This document shows, in pieces, positions 38,785-46,735 of a stretch of 64,000 bases of DNA. Location of the stretch: positions 20,722 to 84,721 of the forward strand of contig CAITUV010000078.1 in the NCBI GenBank assembly GCA_903895725.1, read 5' to 3'. Positions within the stretch are counted from its first letter, which is position 1. Each line of letters begins with the position of its first letter. The position numbers and the translations under genes are program-made. The stretch comes from an uncultured Myxococcales bacterium (GTDB lineage Bacteria > Myxococcota_A > UBA9042 > CAIXZC01). A model generated the notes under the pieces. The model searched no databases and had not been told where the DNA came from. It saw nothing but the letters and a program-made list of their open reading frames with translations.

Positions 38785-39783
38785 TCAGGCCCCCGGCACG
38801 GCCTCCTCTTTGCCCGCCCGCTCGATCACTTCGCGGGAGAACTCCCCGAGGAACAGGTACGCCACCAGAACCCGGAACATCACGAACCCGAAGATCGAGG
38901 TGGTCGAGAACGCGTCGATCACTCCGTCAGTCCCGCTGGCCGGGCCCTTCACGTACGACCTGTAGAAATGCCGCATCACGAGCTGCGGCGCTCCCAATCC
39001 GGATACCGAGATCGGAATGATCTGGATGAAGGTGAGCAACGGCATGTACACCAGCAGCCGGACCACCGGGATCTCCACACCGAACAGCCGCAGAAACAGG
39101 TACTGCGACCCGATGTAGAGCAGCAGGAAGAGCATGCGCAGGGCGGTCAGGACCAGCACGTCCCCCACCTTCGCCTCGGCCAGCGGACGCAGAAGATCCA
39201 GCCGCAGCACCCGGGAGATCACCGGAAGCCTGATGTCGAAACGGCACGTCACCAGCAGCAGCCAGAAGCCGCCGATCCCTCCGGCCACCGCCCCCCACGC
39301 CACCGTCAGCTCTCCCGCAGACAGGAACTCAGCCCCCAGATTCGTGAGCAACCCGATGAGCAGCAGCACGCACAGGGCATGGATGTCCACCAGGTTCAGG
39401 AAGAAGAGAGCTCCCAGCGACTTCCAGAACGGAGCTTTTCGGCTCCGCTGGAGGTAGAATGCCATCCCCACGAGCGCGGCGTTGTAGTTCAGGATATTGA
39501 GGAAGTAGGAAGTGGCCTTGATCGGCAGTGCTTCGCGGAATCCGACCGGCAGTACGAACCGAGAAAAGACCCGCCCCACACAGTAGCTGTCGGCCAGGAA
39601 CGTGAGCATCGTGCCGGCAAATGCGACGGCGAGCGCGGCCAGGATGCTGACCTCGGACAGGGCATGACCGACGGCATCGATATCGGTCGTCCAGGCGAGG
39701 TAGCCCAGCAGCAGAACGGTACCGGCCCACGGCAACACTTTCCTGAGCGTCTTCCCCAACTTTCCGGGCTGCCGGGCCGACAC
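38785..39783 (-). CDS. UPF0104 / lysylphosphatidylglycerol synthase-type membrane protein (flippase-like)
   Basis: 332 residues, eight or so membrane helices. A GTG start at 39783, preceded by GGAGG, fits better than upstream starts that overlap the divergent rsmB-like promoter. Family features include YFLNILNYNAALVGMAFYLQRS (helix loop also seen in other UPF0104 members) and the C-terminal IIPISVSGLGAPQLVMRHF. It is the second such protein in the window (the other is at 847-1821) but is only distantly similar. Lies upstream of the CDP-alcohol phosphatidyltransferase with a 156-base gap on the same strand, so a role in lipid or glycolipid handling is likely. Confidence 0.72.
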   Translation of the reverse strand: MSARQPGKLGKTLRKVLPWAGTVLLLGYLAWTTDIDAVGHALSEVSILAALAVAFAGTMLTFLADSYCVGRVFSRFVLPVGFREALPIKATSYFLNILNYNAALVGMAFYLQRSRKAPFWKSLGALFFLNLVDIHALCVLLLIGLLTNLGAEFLSAGELTVAWGAVAGGIGGFWLLLVTCRFDIRLPVISRVLRLDLLRPLAEAKVGDVLVLTALRMLFLLLYIGSQYLFLRLFGVEIPVVRLLVYMPLLTFIQIIPISVSGLGAPQLVMRHFYRSYVKGPASGTDGVIDAFSTTSIFGFVMFRVLVAYLFLGEFSREVIERAGKEEAVPGA

Positions 39784-39795
39784 GGGCGCCTCCGG

Positions 39796-39823
39796 TTGAA
39801 ATCGGCCCCGAGCATGATAGAAT
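39796..39823 (+). promoter_or_regulatory. promoter of the rsmB-like gene
   Basis: TTGAAA (39796-39801), 16-base spacer, TAGAAT (39818-39823). A possible minus-strand promoter overlaps it (TTGACA at 39834-39839 and TATCAT at 39814-39819), but its 14-base spacer is poor. Confidence 0.5.
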
Positions 39824-39915
39824 CCGCCCCGGATGTCAACACGGGCAGGGACCGAGGACCACCGCCCCGGTTCGTCTGCCGCCCGAGTCTTCCGGCGGTG
39901 GTGTGCTGGTTCCCC

Positions 39916-41316
39916 ATGGCTGCCCCGGATTCCCGTTCCGTTGCCCTCTCCCTGCTGGATGCCGTCCGCCGGCAGGACACGCTTCTCACCGCGGCTCTGC
40001 GGCACGAGCTGTTCCGGCATGACCTCGACCCGAGGACCAGCGCTTCGGCCAACCGGGCCGCACTGGGGACGCTGCGCCATCGCCGCCTGCTCGATGCGCT
40101 CCTCGCACCGCTGGCGGAGCGGGGCCTCCCCCACAAGGATGAGCGTCTCCTCGACCTCCTCCGGCTGGCCATGCACGAGCTGCTCTTCATGGATTCCGTT
40201 CCCGACTACGCCACGCTCAACAGCTACGTGACGCTGGCCCGCAAGACCAAGGGCCCCCGCGTCGCCGGATTCGTCAACGCCCTCCTGCGCAAAGCGGCTG
40301 CCCGAGGCAGGGAGGCGCTCCTGGCGGACGCCGCAGCCCTCCCCCCTGCGGACCGCCTCTCCTACCCGGACCATGTTCTGGCAGCGGCCCAGGGCGCATT
40401 CGGCCCGCAGACCCCGGAGCAGCTCGAATGGATGAATCGGCCGGCCCCCATCGGGCTCACCGTGCACACCGGGCGGACCGACCGCAATGCGCTGTCCTCC
40501 GCTCTGCGACAGGCAGGCCTCCATCCGGCCGCAGTGGACTTCGCTCCAGCCGGCTTGGTGCTGCCGCCGGACGAGCCCCCCTACCAGACGCTCCAGTTCG
40601 TGCAGGGTATGTTCTGGCCGCAGGATCCGGCCTCCCAGATGGTGACACGCCTGGCACTCGCCTCCAGTCGTACCACCCCAATGACCCCGCAACGACGAGT
40701 CCTCGACGCCTGTGCCGGCAACGGCACCAAGAGCCTGGGGCTGGCCCTGGCCTCACCGCCCGGGACCGAGATCGTGGCGCTCGACCTCTCCGAGGCCCGC
40801 ATCCGCCTGCTGCGGCAACGCCTGGAGGAGCTCGAGATCCAGAACGTCACGCCGGTGGTCAGCGACCTCATGAAAGCCCCCTATCCTCCCGGCTCCTTTC
40901 ACACGGTGCTGGTCGATGCCCCCTGCTCCGGCCTGGGGACCGTCCGCCGCCATCCCGAGCTGAAATGGCGCAGGACCGAGGGGGACATTCTGGCCAACTC
41001 AGACCTCCAGGCCCGCCTGATCGCGGCGGCCGCAGCGCTCGTGGCACCGGGAGGAATCCTGGTCTACACGGTCTGCACGTTCACTCCCCAGGAAACGTCC
41101 GGTGTGACCGGCCCGTTCCTGGCTGCCCACCCGGAATTCCGGCTGGTCCCCACCTCGGAGCTTGCAGCGGTCGGGGTCGCGATGCCGGAAACGGTGCTGC
41201 TTTCCGCCACCCCCACCCTCCCGGCGCACCGGCCCGGGACTCTATTTCTGCCTCCGTCGCTCTTCGACAGCGACTGCTTCTTTGCGGCAGTGTTCGAGAA
41301 GACCGGAGCGGATTGA
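39916..41316 (+). CDS. rsmB: 16S rRNA m5C967 methyltransferase-like (RsmB family)
   Basis: 466 residues. Residues 8-130 form a NusB-like RNA-binding domain (SVALSLLDAVRRQD, LLRLAMHELLFMDSVPDYATLNSYVTLARK, GFVNALLRK). The C-terminal half is a Rossmann methyltransferase: VLDACAGNGTKSLGL for SAM, VVSDLM, and the two Cys of RNA m5C methylases in VDAPCSGLGTVRRHPELKW and VYTVCTFTPQE. Layout and length equal RsmB (Sun/Fmu). The ATG at 39916 starts the NusB domain; no strong Shine-Dalgarno is visible. The target base is inferred from the family. Confidence 0.9.
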   Translation: MAAPDSRSVALSLLDAVRRQDTLLTAALRHELFRHDLDPRTSASANRAALGTLRHRRLLDALLAPLAERGLPHKDERLLDLLRLAMHELLFMDSVPDYATLNSYVTLARKTKGPRVAGFVNALLRKAAARGREALLADAAALPPADRLSYPDHVLAAAQGAFGPQTPEQLEWMNRPAPIGLTVHTGRTDRNALSSALRQAGLHPAAVDFAPAGLVLPPDEPPYQTLQFVQGMFWPQDPASQMVTRLALASSRTTPMTPQRRVLDACAGNGTKSLGLALASPPGTEIVALDLSEARIRLLRQRLEELEIQNVTPVVSDLMKAPYPPGSFHTVLVDAPCSGLGTVRRHPELKWRRTEGDILANSDLQARLIAAAAALVAPGGILVYTVCTFTPQETSGVTGPFLAAHPEFRLVPTSELAAVGVAMPETVLLSATPTLPAHRPGTLFLPPSLFDSDCFFAAVFEKTGAD

Positions 41317-41341
41317 CCCGCACTGCCCCATGATGTAGCAT
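41313..41341 (+). promoter_or_regulatory. promoter for the GH43-like lipoprotein
   Basis: TTGACC (41313-41318), overlapping the rsmB stop codon, 17-base spacer, TAGCAT (41336-41341); the TTG start codon is at 41368. Confidence 0.5.
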
Positions 41342-41367
41342 TCGAGGGCGCAGCACCCGGAGGAAGC

Positions 41368-42564
41368 TTGAGAAGAGAGGATCGTGAGTCGCTCCGGACC
41401 TCGCTCCCGGCAGCCCTGCCTGCCTGGTTGCTTCTGGCGACGGCCCTCGCCTGCGGGAACGGTACGCAGTCCGATTCCTTGCACGACGGTGCCGGCGATG
41501 CCCGGTTCGTAGAGGCCGTTCCGCTCTCCGACAGGATTGCGACGGACCCTGCATCGGCCGAGGGGGGGGCGCTGGAGGCCGCGGGCGACCCCGGACCGGA
41601 GACTTCCGCCTGCACCCCGGGAATCGAGTACACGCCACATGCCATCCTCGACTTGAAGCTTCAGTCGGGCGAGGCCGCCAACGTCGCCGATCCCTGCGTT
41701 CTGAAGCTCAAGGACAGCTGGTACCTCTATGCCACCGGCACGATCCCCGGGGTGCCGCTCTGGGTCTCCCAGGACCTGGTCGACTGGGAGCCGAAAGCCC
41801 CGGTCTGGAACCCCACGTCGGGCACGTGGAACGCTTTGGGGCAGATGTGGGCACCGCACGTCCAGGCCGCCCCGGACGGATACTACCTCTACTACACGGC
41901 CAACAAGCAGGTTGGGGTCGCCTTTGCGGCTTCCCCCGAGGGGCCGTTCGAAGAGGTCTACGACCACCCGCTGGTCGGCGGGGGCTACGGCGGCATCGGC
42001 AACGGGGTCTTCGAGCAGCGGGACAAGGGATTTCCCGCACTCGACTTCGACGAGTTCTCGATCGACGCGTTCGTGTTGGCTGCCTCGGACGGCTCGCTGA
42101 CCCTGTACGCCACGAGCTACAACCCGATGAGCATGATCGTCGCGATACCCATGTCCGACTACGCCACCGTGGTCCCCGAGAATGCCAGGGTCGTTGTCGA
42201 GCCCGCTCCGTCAGGCTGGGAGTTCCTGGTGACCGAGGGTCCCTGGGTCGTGGAGGTCGCGGACAGCATCGTCCTCATGTACTCGGGCAACTCGGCCGAC
42301 TCGAACGACTACGCCCTGGGGATTGCAGTTGCCGACAATCCCCTCGGGCCATTTGAGAAGGCTGCATCCAACCCGTTCCTCAAGGCGGTTCCGGACAAGG
42401 GCTTCTTCGGTCCGGGCCACCATTCCGTGGCCCCCGGGGCCTGCAACGATCGACTGATGTTCTACCACACCAAGGTGACTCAGGCCCAAGGCTGGGAGCG
42501 CCGGATCCGGTACACGCCGATTGCGTTCTCCGGGACCGAGGTCGTGCTGCCCCCTCTGCCCTGA
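41368..42564 (+). CDS. lipoprotein with GH43-like five-bladed propeller
   Basis: 398 residues. A TTG start with GGAGGA eight bases before it gives a signal peptide ending at ALACG (lipoprotein). After a linker of about 60 residues the mature part reads as a glycoside hydrolase family 43-type propeller: ADPCVLKLKDSWYLYATG (catalytic base Asp), MWAPHVQ, FDEFSIDAFVL (Asp modulating the acid), VTEGPWVVEV (catalytic Glu) and FGPGHHSVA, in the order found in arabinanases and xylosidases. Expected activity is on arabinose- or xylose-containing polysaccharides, but the substrate is unknown and activity unproven. Confidence 0.7.
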   Translation: MRREDRESLRTSLPAALPAWLLLATALACGNGTQSDSLHDGAGDARFVEAVPLSDRIATDPASAEGGALEAAGDPGPETSACTPGIEYTPHAILDLKLQSGEAANVADPCVLKLKDSWYLYATGTIPGVPLWVSQDLVDWEPKAPVWNPTSGTWNALGQMWAPHVQAAPDGYYLYYTANKQVGVAFAASPEGPFEEVYDHPLVGGGYGGIGNGVFEQRDKGFPALDFDEFSIDAFVLAASDGSLTLYATSYNPMSMIVAIPMSDYATVVPENARVVVEPAPSGWEFLVTEGPWVVEVADSIVLMYSGNSADSNDYALGIAVADNPLGPFEKAASNPFLKAVPDKGFFGPGHHSVAPGACNDRLMFYHTKVTQAQGWERRIRYTPIAFSGTEVVLPPLP

Positions 42565-42601
42565 GCGCAACGCCCCCTGCCGACGAGCCGAGCCCGGGAA
42601 G

Positions 42602-42630
42602 TTTGCGCGACGCTGATTTGTTCGTACAAT
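42602..42630 (+). promoter_or_regulatory. promoter of the lytic transglycosylase gene
   Basis: TTTGCG (42602-42607), 17-base spacer, TACAAT (42625-42630). The -10 box covers the ATG at 42629, which argues that translation begins at TTG 42653 instead. Confidence 0.5.
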
Positions 42631-42652
42631 GGCGCTCGTGGAGGAGGGGGAC

Positions 42653-43318
42653 TTGAAGTCGTCTGCCGCAATTGCCGTGCTCGGGATCGTGCTGGTGCTC
42701 CTGCCCGGGGTCGCCAGCGCCGATTTCTATGTGTGCTTCAAAGGGGGCAAGGAGACCTGGACCAACCGCCTCATGCCCGGCCAGAAGTGCCGCCTCGTCA
42801 TGCGGACCGACCCGGTATCGTCCTCCAAGGGAAGCTCCGGCGGAAGCTCCGGCGGTACATCGCCCAAGCAGACGTGGAAGCCGCCCAAGACCGCCACCCT
42901 GCCGATTCCCGCCCCCGAGTCCGCCAGGCCCGAAGTCGACAGCACCATCCAGGAAGCGGCCCAGCGGTACGACATCCCGGAACCGTTCATCCGGGCCGTC
43001 ATCGAGGTCGAGTCCAACTACAAGCCCCGCGCCCTCTCCTACAAGGGGGCCATGGGCCTCATGCAGCTCATGCCCGGGACCGCTGCCGACATGGGGGTCA
43101 CCGACCCGTACGACCCCTACCAGAACATCATGGGCGGAACCCGCTTCCTCCGAATCCTCGCCAACCGGTTCAACGGTGACATTCCCAAGGTCCTGGCAGC
43201 GTACCACGCAGGCGGAAGCTCCGTCGCCACGGCCGAAGGCATCCCGTACCAGGGGACCGACGGTTACGTGCGCAGAGTCCTGGACCACTACTACAGGCTG
43301 AAAGAAGAGAAGCAGTGA
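42653..43318 (+). CDS. soluble lytic transglycosylase (SLT domain), secreted
   Basis: 221 residues from the TTG at 42653, which follows a GGAGGAGGGGG Shine-Dalgarno and yields a clean signal peptide ending ASA before DFYVCFKGG. Residues 20-50 are a short DUF4124-like N-terminal segment, then a Ser/Gly linker, then an SLT domain with catalytic Glu in AVIEVESNYKPRALS, KGAMGLMQLMPGTAADMGV, DPYQNIMGGTRFL and VLAAYHAGGSSV, in family order. It cleaves peptidoglycan glycan strands with anhydro-muramic acid formation. An alternative ATG at 42629 is unlikely. Confidence 0.85.
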   Translation: MKSSAAIAVLGIVLVLLPGVASADFYVCFKGGKETWTNRLMPGQKCRLVMRTDPVSSSKGSSGGSSGGTSPKQTWKPPKTATLPIPAPESARPEVDSTIQEAAQRYDIPEPFIRAVIEVESNYKPRALSYKGAMGLMQLMPGTAADMGVTDPYDPYQNIMGGTRFLRILANRFNGDIPKVLAAYHAGGSSVATAEGIPYQGTDGYVRRVLDHYYRLKEEKQ

Positions 43319-43399
43319 GCCGCTTGCCACGCCGGAGCCGAGGCGGAGACGGGTGGGCCGGAGGCTCATGGCGCTCAGGCACGTGCAGGGGGCACGGAT

Positions 43400-43427
43400 G
43401 CCTCGTCTTTCGAGCCTCGTCTTTCGA
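43400..43427 (+). repeat. 14-base tandem repeat
   Basis: GCCTCGTCTTTCGA occurs twice in succession (43400-43413, 43414-43427) upstream of the -10-like TATACT at 43453. Confidence 0.7.
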
Positions 43428-43484
43428 GCTTCACTTCCTTCCCCCTCTGCCCTATACTGCGCCCCGGCAGTTGGGAGGTTGGAC

Positions 43485-44093
43485 GTGAGACACTCTGAAC
43501 CTGAATCGACGGCAGGCAGGCTTGCGGCGGCGCTTCCCGCCTTCTTCCTCATCCTGCTGGGCCTGGGTGGAAGCTGCGATGTCGAAGACAACCACGTCCT
43601 CGACTGGATGAAGTCCGAGTGCCTGGACTGCAAGGCGGCCGAAGACCTCCTGCTCTGCAGTGACGGCGAAGACAACGACGAGGACGGGCTGACCGACTGC
43701 CTCGATGCCGACTGCGAAGGCATCGGCTGCTGCGCTCGACTCGGCAACGAAGACGTGGACGAGCTCTGCAACGACGGGTGCGACAACGACGGCGACGGCT
43801 ACACCGACTGCTTCGACCACTCCTGCTCCAAGACCACGGCAGTCAAGGTATGCAAGAGCGCGGTCAAGGAGCCCGAAGACACCCCGGAGGCCTGCTCGGA
43901 CGGTATCGACAACGACTGGAACGGCTACTTCGACTGCGACGACTTCTCCTGCTCGACCTCGACCAAGGTCCCGTTCTGCGAAGGCAACGACACGACCTGC
44001 GTCGACGGCATCGACAACGACGGCGACGGCTTCGTGGATTGCGGCGACTACTCCTGCTCGCAGAACAAGAACGTCACGGTCTGCACGAAATAG
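43485..44093 (+). CDS. acidic Cys-repeat protein with MopE/EF-hand-like DGxDNDxDG motifs
   Basis: 202 residues. The GTG at 43485 follows GGGAGG and gives an N-terminal hydrophobic segment (residues 10-28, ending GGSC) so the protein is exported and probably lipidated. The mature part holds four copies of a 35-40 residue repeat built on CxDGxDNDxDGxxDCxDxxCS (for example CSDGEDNDEDGLTDCLD and CVDGIDNDGDGFVDCGD). The pattern is that of putative metal-binding repeats (PF11617-like, MopE type) typical of Myxococcota surface proteins; calcium or copper binding is inferred only from the acidic loop. Confidence 0.78.
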   Translation: MRHSEPESTAGRLAAALPAFFLILLGLGGSCDVEDNHVLDWMKSECLDCKAAEDLLLCSDGEDNDEDGLTDCLDADCEGIGCCARLGNEDVDELCNDGCDNDGDGYTDCFDHSCSKTTAVKVCKSAVKEPEDTPEACSDGIDNDWNGYFDCDDFSCSTSTKVPFCEGNDTTCVDGIDNDGDGFVDCGDYSCSQNKNVTVCTK

Positions 44094-44154
44094 CGCACCC
44101 CGATTCTCGACTCCCGGACAGCATCCTCGACGGCTCCGGCAAGCCCGCAGGTAC

Positions 44155-45261
44155 TCAGCGGCTTCCCCCTCCGGCATCGTCGGCCTGCCGGCCGAGCTTG
44201 GCAATGACCCCATCGAGTTCGGTGGCGCGGGTGTCACTTTTCTGACGCCAGGGGGAGTTGAACCGGTAGGTGTCACACATGGATACGTTCTTGCGGTGGA
44301 TGTCCGCGGCTTTCTGGAGGAACGGGACCACCTTCAGGTTGAGCTCCTCCGTGTACACCTGGAGCTCCAGCTCGGTGAGATCGGGCGGCACCTCGGCATT
44401 GAGCGTGTCGAACGCGAACGTCTCGTACAGGGCCGCCACCTGGTAGCCGGCGCGGGGGGACCACGCACCGCTGCGGGCCCGCACGCACTCGAGATAGTGC
44501 TCCTCAGCCTGACGGAGCAGCGCCAGCTTGTCCGACATGTCCATGGTCATCCGCTCCACGGGCATGAGCAGCTTGATGCGCTCGAACTGGACACGGAAGA
44601 CCTCGCCCAGGCGGAAGCTGGCCTGCGCCACCAGGTTGTCCCCGTGCTGAGCCTGGAGCGACAGGAACGTCAGCAGCAGGTGCTGTGCAGTCCGGGCCTG
44701 GTGCTCCGCTTCGGGGATGTCTTCCCGGTTCTGGGCGGCTGCCGCCAGGAAGAGGCGCACCTTGGCCTCCCAATCCGGAGCCAACCCCTCCTGCAGCAAC
44801 AGCTCCCCGTCGGCCTTGACCTTGTCCCACTCTCCCCGCCCCGCCAGCGCTTCGACCTGGAGGACCCGAACCTGCAGGACATCCTGCGGCGACAGCCCCC
44901 GCTTCTTAGCGTTTTCCAATGCGGCCAGCGCATCCCCCGGCTTGTCCATGGCCAGCTCGCACAGGGCGAGATTGAACCAGGCCGCCGCTTCGGCGTCGGT
45001 TCCTGCGGCATCGCGGGCGACCATCTGATACAGCTTGCGGGCTTCCGGGATGCGGCCCTCCCGCATGAGCCCTTCGGCCTTCGCAAAGATTTCCTCGGCA
45101 TCGTAGTCCTTCACCACGGTCTTGTCCCCCTTGTGCAGGATGGTGAAGAACATCGGCTCGAGCTCGATGACCTGGGGCTTCACGTCGTCCGGGGACCTGG
45201 GGCAGCCTGCGAGCAAGGGAATGACCAGGGCCAGCAGAGGTAACCGGGAGCTATTCATCAT
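44155..45261 (-). CDS. TPR-containing lipoprotein
   Basis: 368 residues. Two consecutive ATG codons (45261, 45258) follow AGGAGG. The N-terminus is a lipoprotein signal ending LLAGC. The mature part contains tetratricopeptide-type helix pairs (IFAKAEGLMREGRIPEARKLYQMVARDA, AEAAAWFNLALCELAMDKPGDALAALENAKKRGL, AEHQARTAQHLLLTFLSL) covering roughly residues 55-220, then a more helical C-terminal half of unknown type. TPR lipoproteins usually scaffold envelope complexes. Convergent with the acidic repeat gene; downstream of hisS on the same strand. Confidence 0.75.
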   Translation of the reverse strand: MMNSSRLPLLALVIPLLAGCPRSPDDVKPQVIELEPMFFTILHKGDKTVVKDYDAEEIFAKAEGLMREGRIPEARKLYQMVARDAAGTDAEAAAWFNLALCELAMDKPGDALAALENAKKRGLSPQDVLQVRVLQVEALAGRGEWDKVKADGELLLQEGLAPDWEAKVRLFLAAAAQNREDIPEAEHQARTAQHLLLTFLSLQAQHGDNLVAQASFRLGEVFRVQFERIKLLMPVERMTMDMSDKLALLRQAEEHYLECVRARSGAWSPRAGYQVAALYETFAFDTLNAEVPPDLTELELQVYTEELNLKVVPFLQKAADIHRKNVSMCDTYRFNSPWRQKSDTRATELDGVIAKLGRQADDAGGGSR

Positions 45262-45352
45262 GCAACCTCCTATGCGGTGCGGCTCGAAGGAACCCTGACG
45301 GCCCGGGCACCGGACCTGCACGGCCCGCGATGCCCGACGACGCCGGGCCCGG

Positions 45353-46663
45353 CTACCGGACGTGCAACAGCCCGGCAACGTGAGCGGCGAGCCCGGACAA
45401 CGGTACCGTCTCCTGGGTTCCCGAACGCAACGACTTGACCGCGGCCGTCGAGGTCGCAAGCTCCTGCTCCCCCAGCACCACGATCACCGGGATCCCGGCC
45501 TTGTCCGCATACTCGATCTGCTTCTTCACCCGGGCCGGCTCGGGGTACAGCTCCACCCCTTTCCCGGCCAGGTTCCTCCTCAACTCGGCTGCCACGCCGG
45601 CTGCCTTGACCTCGGTCCCCTCCATGCAGCAGACCAGCACCGAGGTAACCCCACCCCCGGAAGCCATCCCCTGCGAAGAAAGAGCCGCCACGAGCCGATC
45701 GATCCCCAGGGAGATCCCAACCGCCGGAATCTCACGACCGGCAAACGTGCCCAGGAGCTGATCGTACCGCCCGCCGCTCATCACGCTTCCAACCCCGAAC
45801 TGCGGCGGCAGGAAGGTTTCGTAAACGATGCCCGTGTAGTAGTCCAACCCTCGGGCCACGGACGGACAGAACCACACCGGAGCCCCCGGATGGGCTGCCT
45901 CGACGACCCGCAGCACGCGGGTCAGGCGCTCCACGGCCGCTGCCGCCCTGGGGTGCCCGCCCGCCAGCTCGAGGCTCCGTGCCAGCCGCTCCTCGTTGCT
46001 CCCCGTCACCTGAGACAGACCGGCCAGCGTCTCCACCTGGTGCGAATCCATCCCCTCGGCTGCCAGCTGGACCGCCATCTCGTCCCGCGTGATCTTGTCG
46101 ACCTTGTCGAGCACACGCAGGACCGGAACGACTTTCTCCTTCGGGATCGAGAGCGACTCGAGCAGCCCATCCAGGAATGCCCGGTGATTCACCTGAACCC
46201 GGAAGTCCGACAACCCCAGCGCACTGAGCACCGCACAGTCCACCAGGATGCACTCGGCATCGGCCTGCGGCGAATCGATGCCGACCAGGTCCACGTCGCA
46301 CTGGTAGAACTCCCGGAACCGCCCCTTCTGCGGCCGCTCGGCACGCCAGACCGGAGCAATGTGATACCGCCGGAACGGGAAGCGCAGGTTCGGGTTCATG
46401 CCCACGAAACGCGCCAGGGGAACGGTGAGATCGTACCGCAACGCCACCATCCGCCCCCCCTGGTCCTCGAACTTGTAGAGCAGCTTCTCCCCCTCGTCCC
46501 CATACTTGCCCAGCAGCAGCTCGGCATACTCCAGGGCCGGGGTGTGCAGCGGCATGTATCCGAACGACTCGAACACCGCCCGCACCTTGTCCAGCATTCC
46601 CTGGCGAACGACCATTTCCTCCGGAGCATAGTCCCGGAATCCCTTGAGAACCTGTGGCTTCAT
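45353..46663 (-). CDS. hisS: histidyl-tRNA synthetase
   Basis: 436 residues, class II synthetase. The N-terminus KGFRDYAPEE, motif 2 region ALRYDLTVPLARFV and RYHIAPVWRAERPQKGRFREFYQCDVDLVG, the histidine-binding LDYYTGIVYE and motif 3-like GGRYDQL and GISLGIDRL segments are all present. The C-terminal anticodon-binding domain ends with a Val/Leu-rich tail. Essential housekeeping gene, between the deacetylase and the TPR lipoprotein on the same strand. Confidence 0.96.
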   Translation of the reverse strand: MKPQVLKGFRDYAPEEMVVRQGMLDKVRAVFESFGYMPLHTPALEYAELLLGKYGDEGEKLLYKFEDQGGRMVALRYDLTVPLARFVGMNPNLRFPFRRYHIAPVWRAERPQKGRFREFYQCDVDLVGIDSPQADAECILVDCAVLSALGLSDFRVQVNHRAFLDGLLESLSIPKEKVVPVLRVLDKVDKITRDEMAVQLAAEGMDSHQVETLAGLSQVTGSNEERLARSLELAGGHPRAAAAVERLTRVLRVVEAAHPGAPVWFCPSVARGLDYYTGIVYETFLPPQFGVGSVMSGGRYDQLLGTFAGREIPAVGISLGIDRLVAALSSQGMASGGGVTSVLVCCMEGTEVKAAGVAAELRRNLAGKGVELYPEPARVKKQIEYADKAGIPVIVVLGEQELATSTAAVKSLRSGTQETVPLSGLAAHVAGLLHVR

Positions 46664-46689
46664 GTCATCTCACCCGCGTTGCCTGTTTC

Positions 46690-46735
46690 GACTGCGACTA
46701 CGATTACGATTGCGATGCCGATGCCGATTTCGATG
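46690..46735 (-). repeat. ATCGnn hexamer repeat forming the end of the deacetylase gene
   Basis: On the minus strand ATCGAA, ATCGGC, ATCGGC, ATCGCA, ATCGTA, ATCGTA, GTCGCA follow one another. The first units are translated as Ser-Lys-Ser-Ala-Ser-Ala-Ser-Gln-Ser, and a TAA formed within the repeat ends the gene. Confidence 0.65.

Noticed and set aside
39814..39839. Minus-strand promoter TTGACA/TATCAT for the flippase-like gene
   Set aside because: Spacing is only 14 bases, too short for a normal sigma70 promoter; kept as a note only.
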